A stretch of 64,000 nt of DNA from GWF2-38-69 sp965228125 (GTDB lineage Bacteria > Verrucomicrobiota > Lentisphaeria > Victivallales > GWF2-38-69), in assembly GCA_965228125.1 (NCBI GenBank), contig OZ245791.1, positions 1,860,001 through 1,924,000 on the forward strand, read 5' to 3'. The translations under genes were made by a program, and so were the position numbers. How positions within the stretch are numbered: the stretch's first letter is position 1; every line of letters starts with the position of its first letter. Shown piece after piece: positions 63,552-64,000 of this stretch. The notes beneath the pieces are model-generated. The model did not search any database. It was not told the DNA's origin and worked only from the letters and a program-made list of their open reading frames with translations.

Positions 63552-63911
63552 ATGAACAGAATTATCAGAAACATTTTTATTACTCTTGCTCTTTTTGGGA
63601 TTTTTAGCCTGACAGTTGATAGCTATTCCATGAATGTTAAGCAGAGAATAGCGATAATAAAAGGACTTAAACTTAAAGGTATTGTAGGCGAAAATAATAA
63701 AGGGCTGTTGGAATTCAGAACTCCTGACAAATCAGCTTCGGACGTAGTCAATGAAGAGAATTCTGAACGTTCAAAGGCCTATGCTCAAATAGCAAAAAAT
63801 ACAGGAGTCTCAGTTTCAACAGTCGGGGCACAAAGAGCCGCAACGATAGCTATGGAGGAGAGCTCGGGTGTTTGGATTCAAAAACCTGACGGCACCTGGT
63901 ATAAGAAATAG
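63552..63911 (+). CDS. ydbL: YdbL family (DUF1318) periplasmic protein
   Basis: A 119-residue exported protein with a signal peptide (IFITLALFGIFSLTVDSYS). The DUF1318 core is clear: KLKGIVGENNKGLLEFR, then ENSERSKAYAQIAKNTGVS with VSTVGAQRA, ending in the conserved SGVWIQKPDGTWYKK. In E. coli YdbL helps build the YdbH-YnbE bridge. The gene has a good ribosome site (AAGGAGA) and closes a three-gene operon. The remaining 89 bases to the window edge show no gene. Confidence 0.9.
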   Translation: MNRIIRNIFITLALFGIFSLTVDSYSMNVKQRIAIIKGLKLKGIVGENNKGLLEFRTPDKSASDVVNEENSERSKAYAQIAKNTGVSVSTVGAQRAATIAMEESSGVWIQKPDGTWYKK

Positions 63912-64000
63912 TACTAAATGTTTATCTTAAATTGAGCAGAAGAGGTAGTAAATATGTATTTTTTCTGTACTAGACAAATCTATTTTAGTTATCTTTGATA

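Noticed and set aside
63954..63998. Short open frame at the right edge
   Set aside because: It closes after 14 codons with no recognisable content.

Overview
The window reads as one chromosomal stretch from a Gram-negative-type (two-membrane), anaerobic or microaerophilic bacterium that biosynthesises its own metabolites. Evidence for an outer membrane: an MlaE-MlaF-MlaD lipid ABC transporter at the left edge, a complete YdbH-YnbE-YdbL set at the right edge, an AsmA-type giant between them, and a lipidated TolC-like channel. Evidence for low-oxygen life: a YjjI-type glycyl radical enzyme with its activase, and a block of ferritin, reverse rubrerythrin, rubredoxin and flavodiiron protein. The phylum cannot be fixed by eye. 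The N-terminal LEPR-XLL motif of the giant surface protein, a 28-residue AURKAIP1/COX24-like protein and the eukaryote-type branching enzyme would fit a PVC-group (for example lentisphaeral) or related lineage, but this is inference. Coding density is high and the DNA looks AT-rich, with the TolC/giant-protein region visibly richer in G+C.

Layout. 1-3408: Mla transporter genes and a GltD-like flavoprotein. 3409-3925: a terminator and a decayed transposase fragment. 3926-15999: accessory-looking secretion and surface region, with a TolC-like lipoprotein carrying a coiled-coil tail, a four-helix-bundle gene flanked by direct repeats, a 3068-residue surface protein with two DUF4347 domains and fourteen FG-GAP units arranged 7+7, a 77-residue companion gene and a strong terminator. 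16033-21378: amino-acid transporter, tRNA-Thr(CGT), FAH-family enzyme, CYTH protein, asparagine synthetase. 21393-23751: glycyl radical pair yjjW-yjjI. 24025-28459: a secreted beta-propeller-like protein, TIGR02757 protein and the oxygen/peroxide defence block behind a promoter overlapped by a Fur-like palindrome.

28478-41369: purine nucleoside phosphorylase, membrane Ser/Thr kinase, nicotinamidase, YjbQ, Sel1-repeat protein, citrate synthase, TsaC, a shikimate-kinase-like protein with an unknown C-terminal domain, a tiny basic protein, ribulose-phosphate epimerase and the AsmA-type protein. 41511-50018: LD-carboxypeptidase, nitrilase-family enzyme, a secreted protein with a nine-C tract, RfbD, prephenate dehydratase, XseA, eukaryote-type GlgB and pyruvoyl-dependent arginine decarboxylase. 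50347-59047: GH18 chitinase-like enzyme with a Pro-Pro-Thr linker, carbamate kinase with YgeY, and a ppk1-ppx pair. 59212-63911: family 4 uracil-DNA glycosylase, a 34-residue basic protein, a Nudix hydrolase and the YdbH-YnbE-YdbL genes.

The most unusual locus is 3926-15999. A channel and a very large multi-domain surface protein are separated by a small gene that looks inserted. The surface protein contains a nearly clonal repeat array in which changes concentrate at a few codon clusters.
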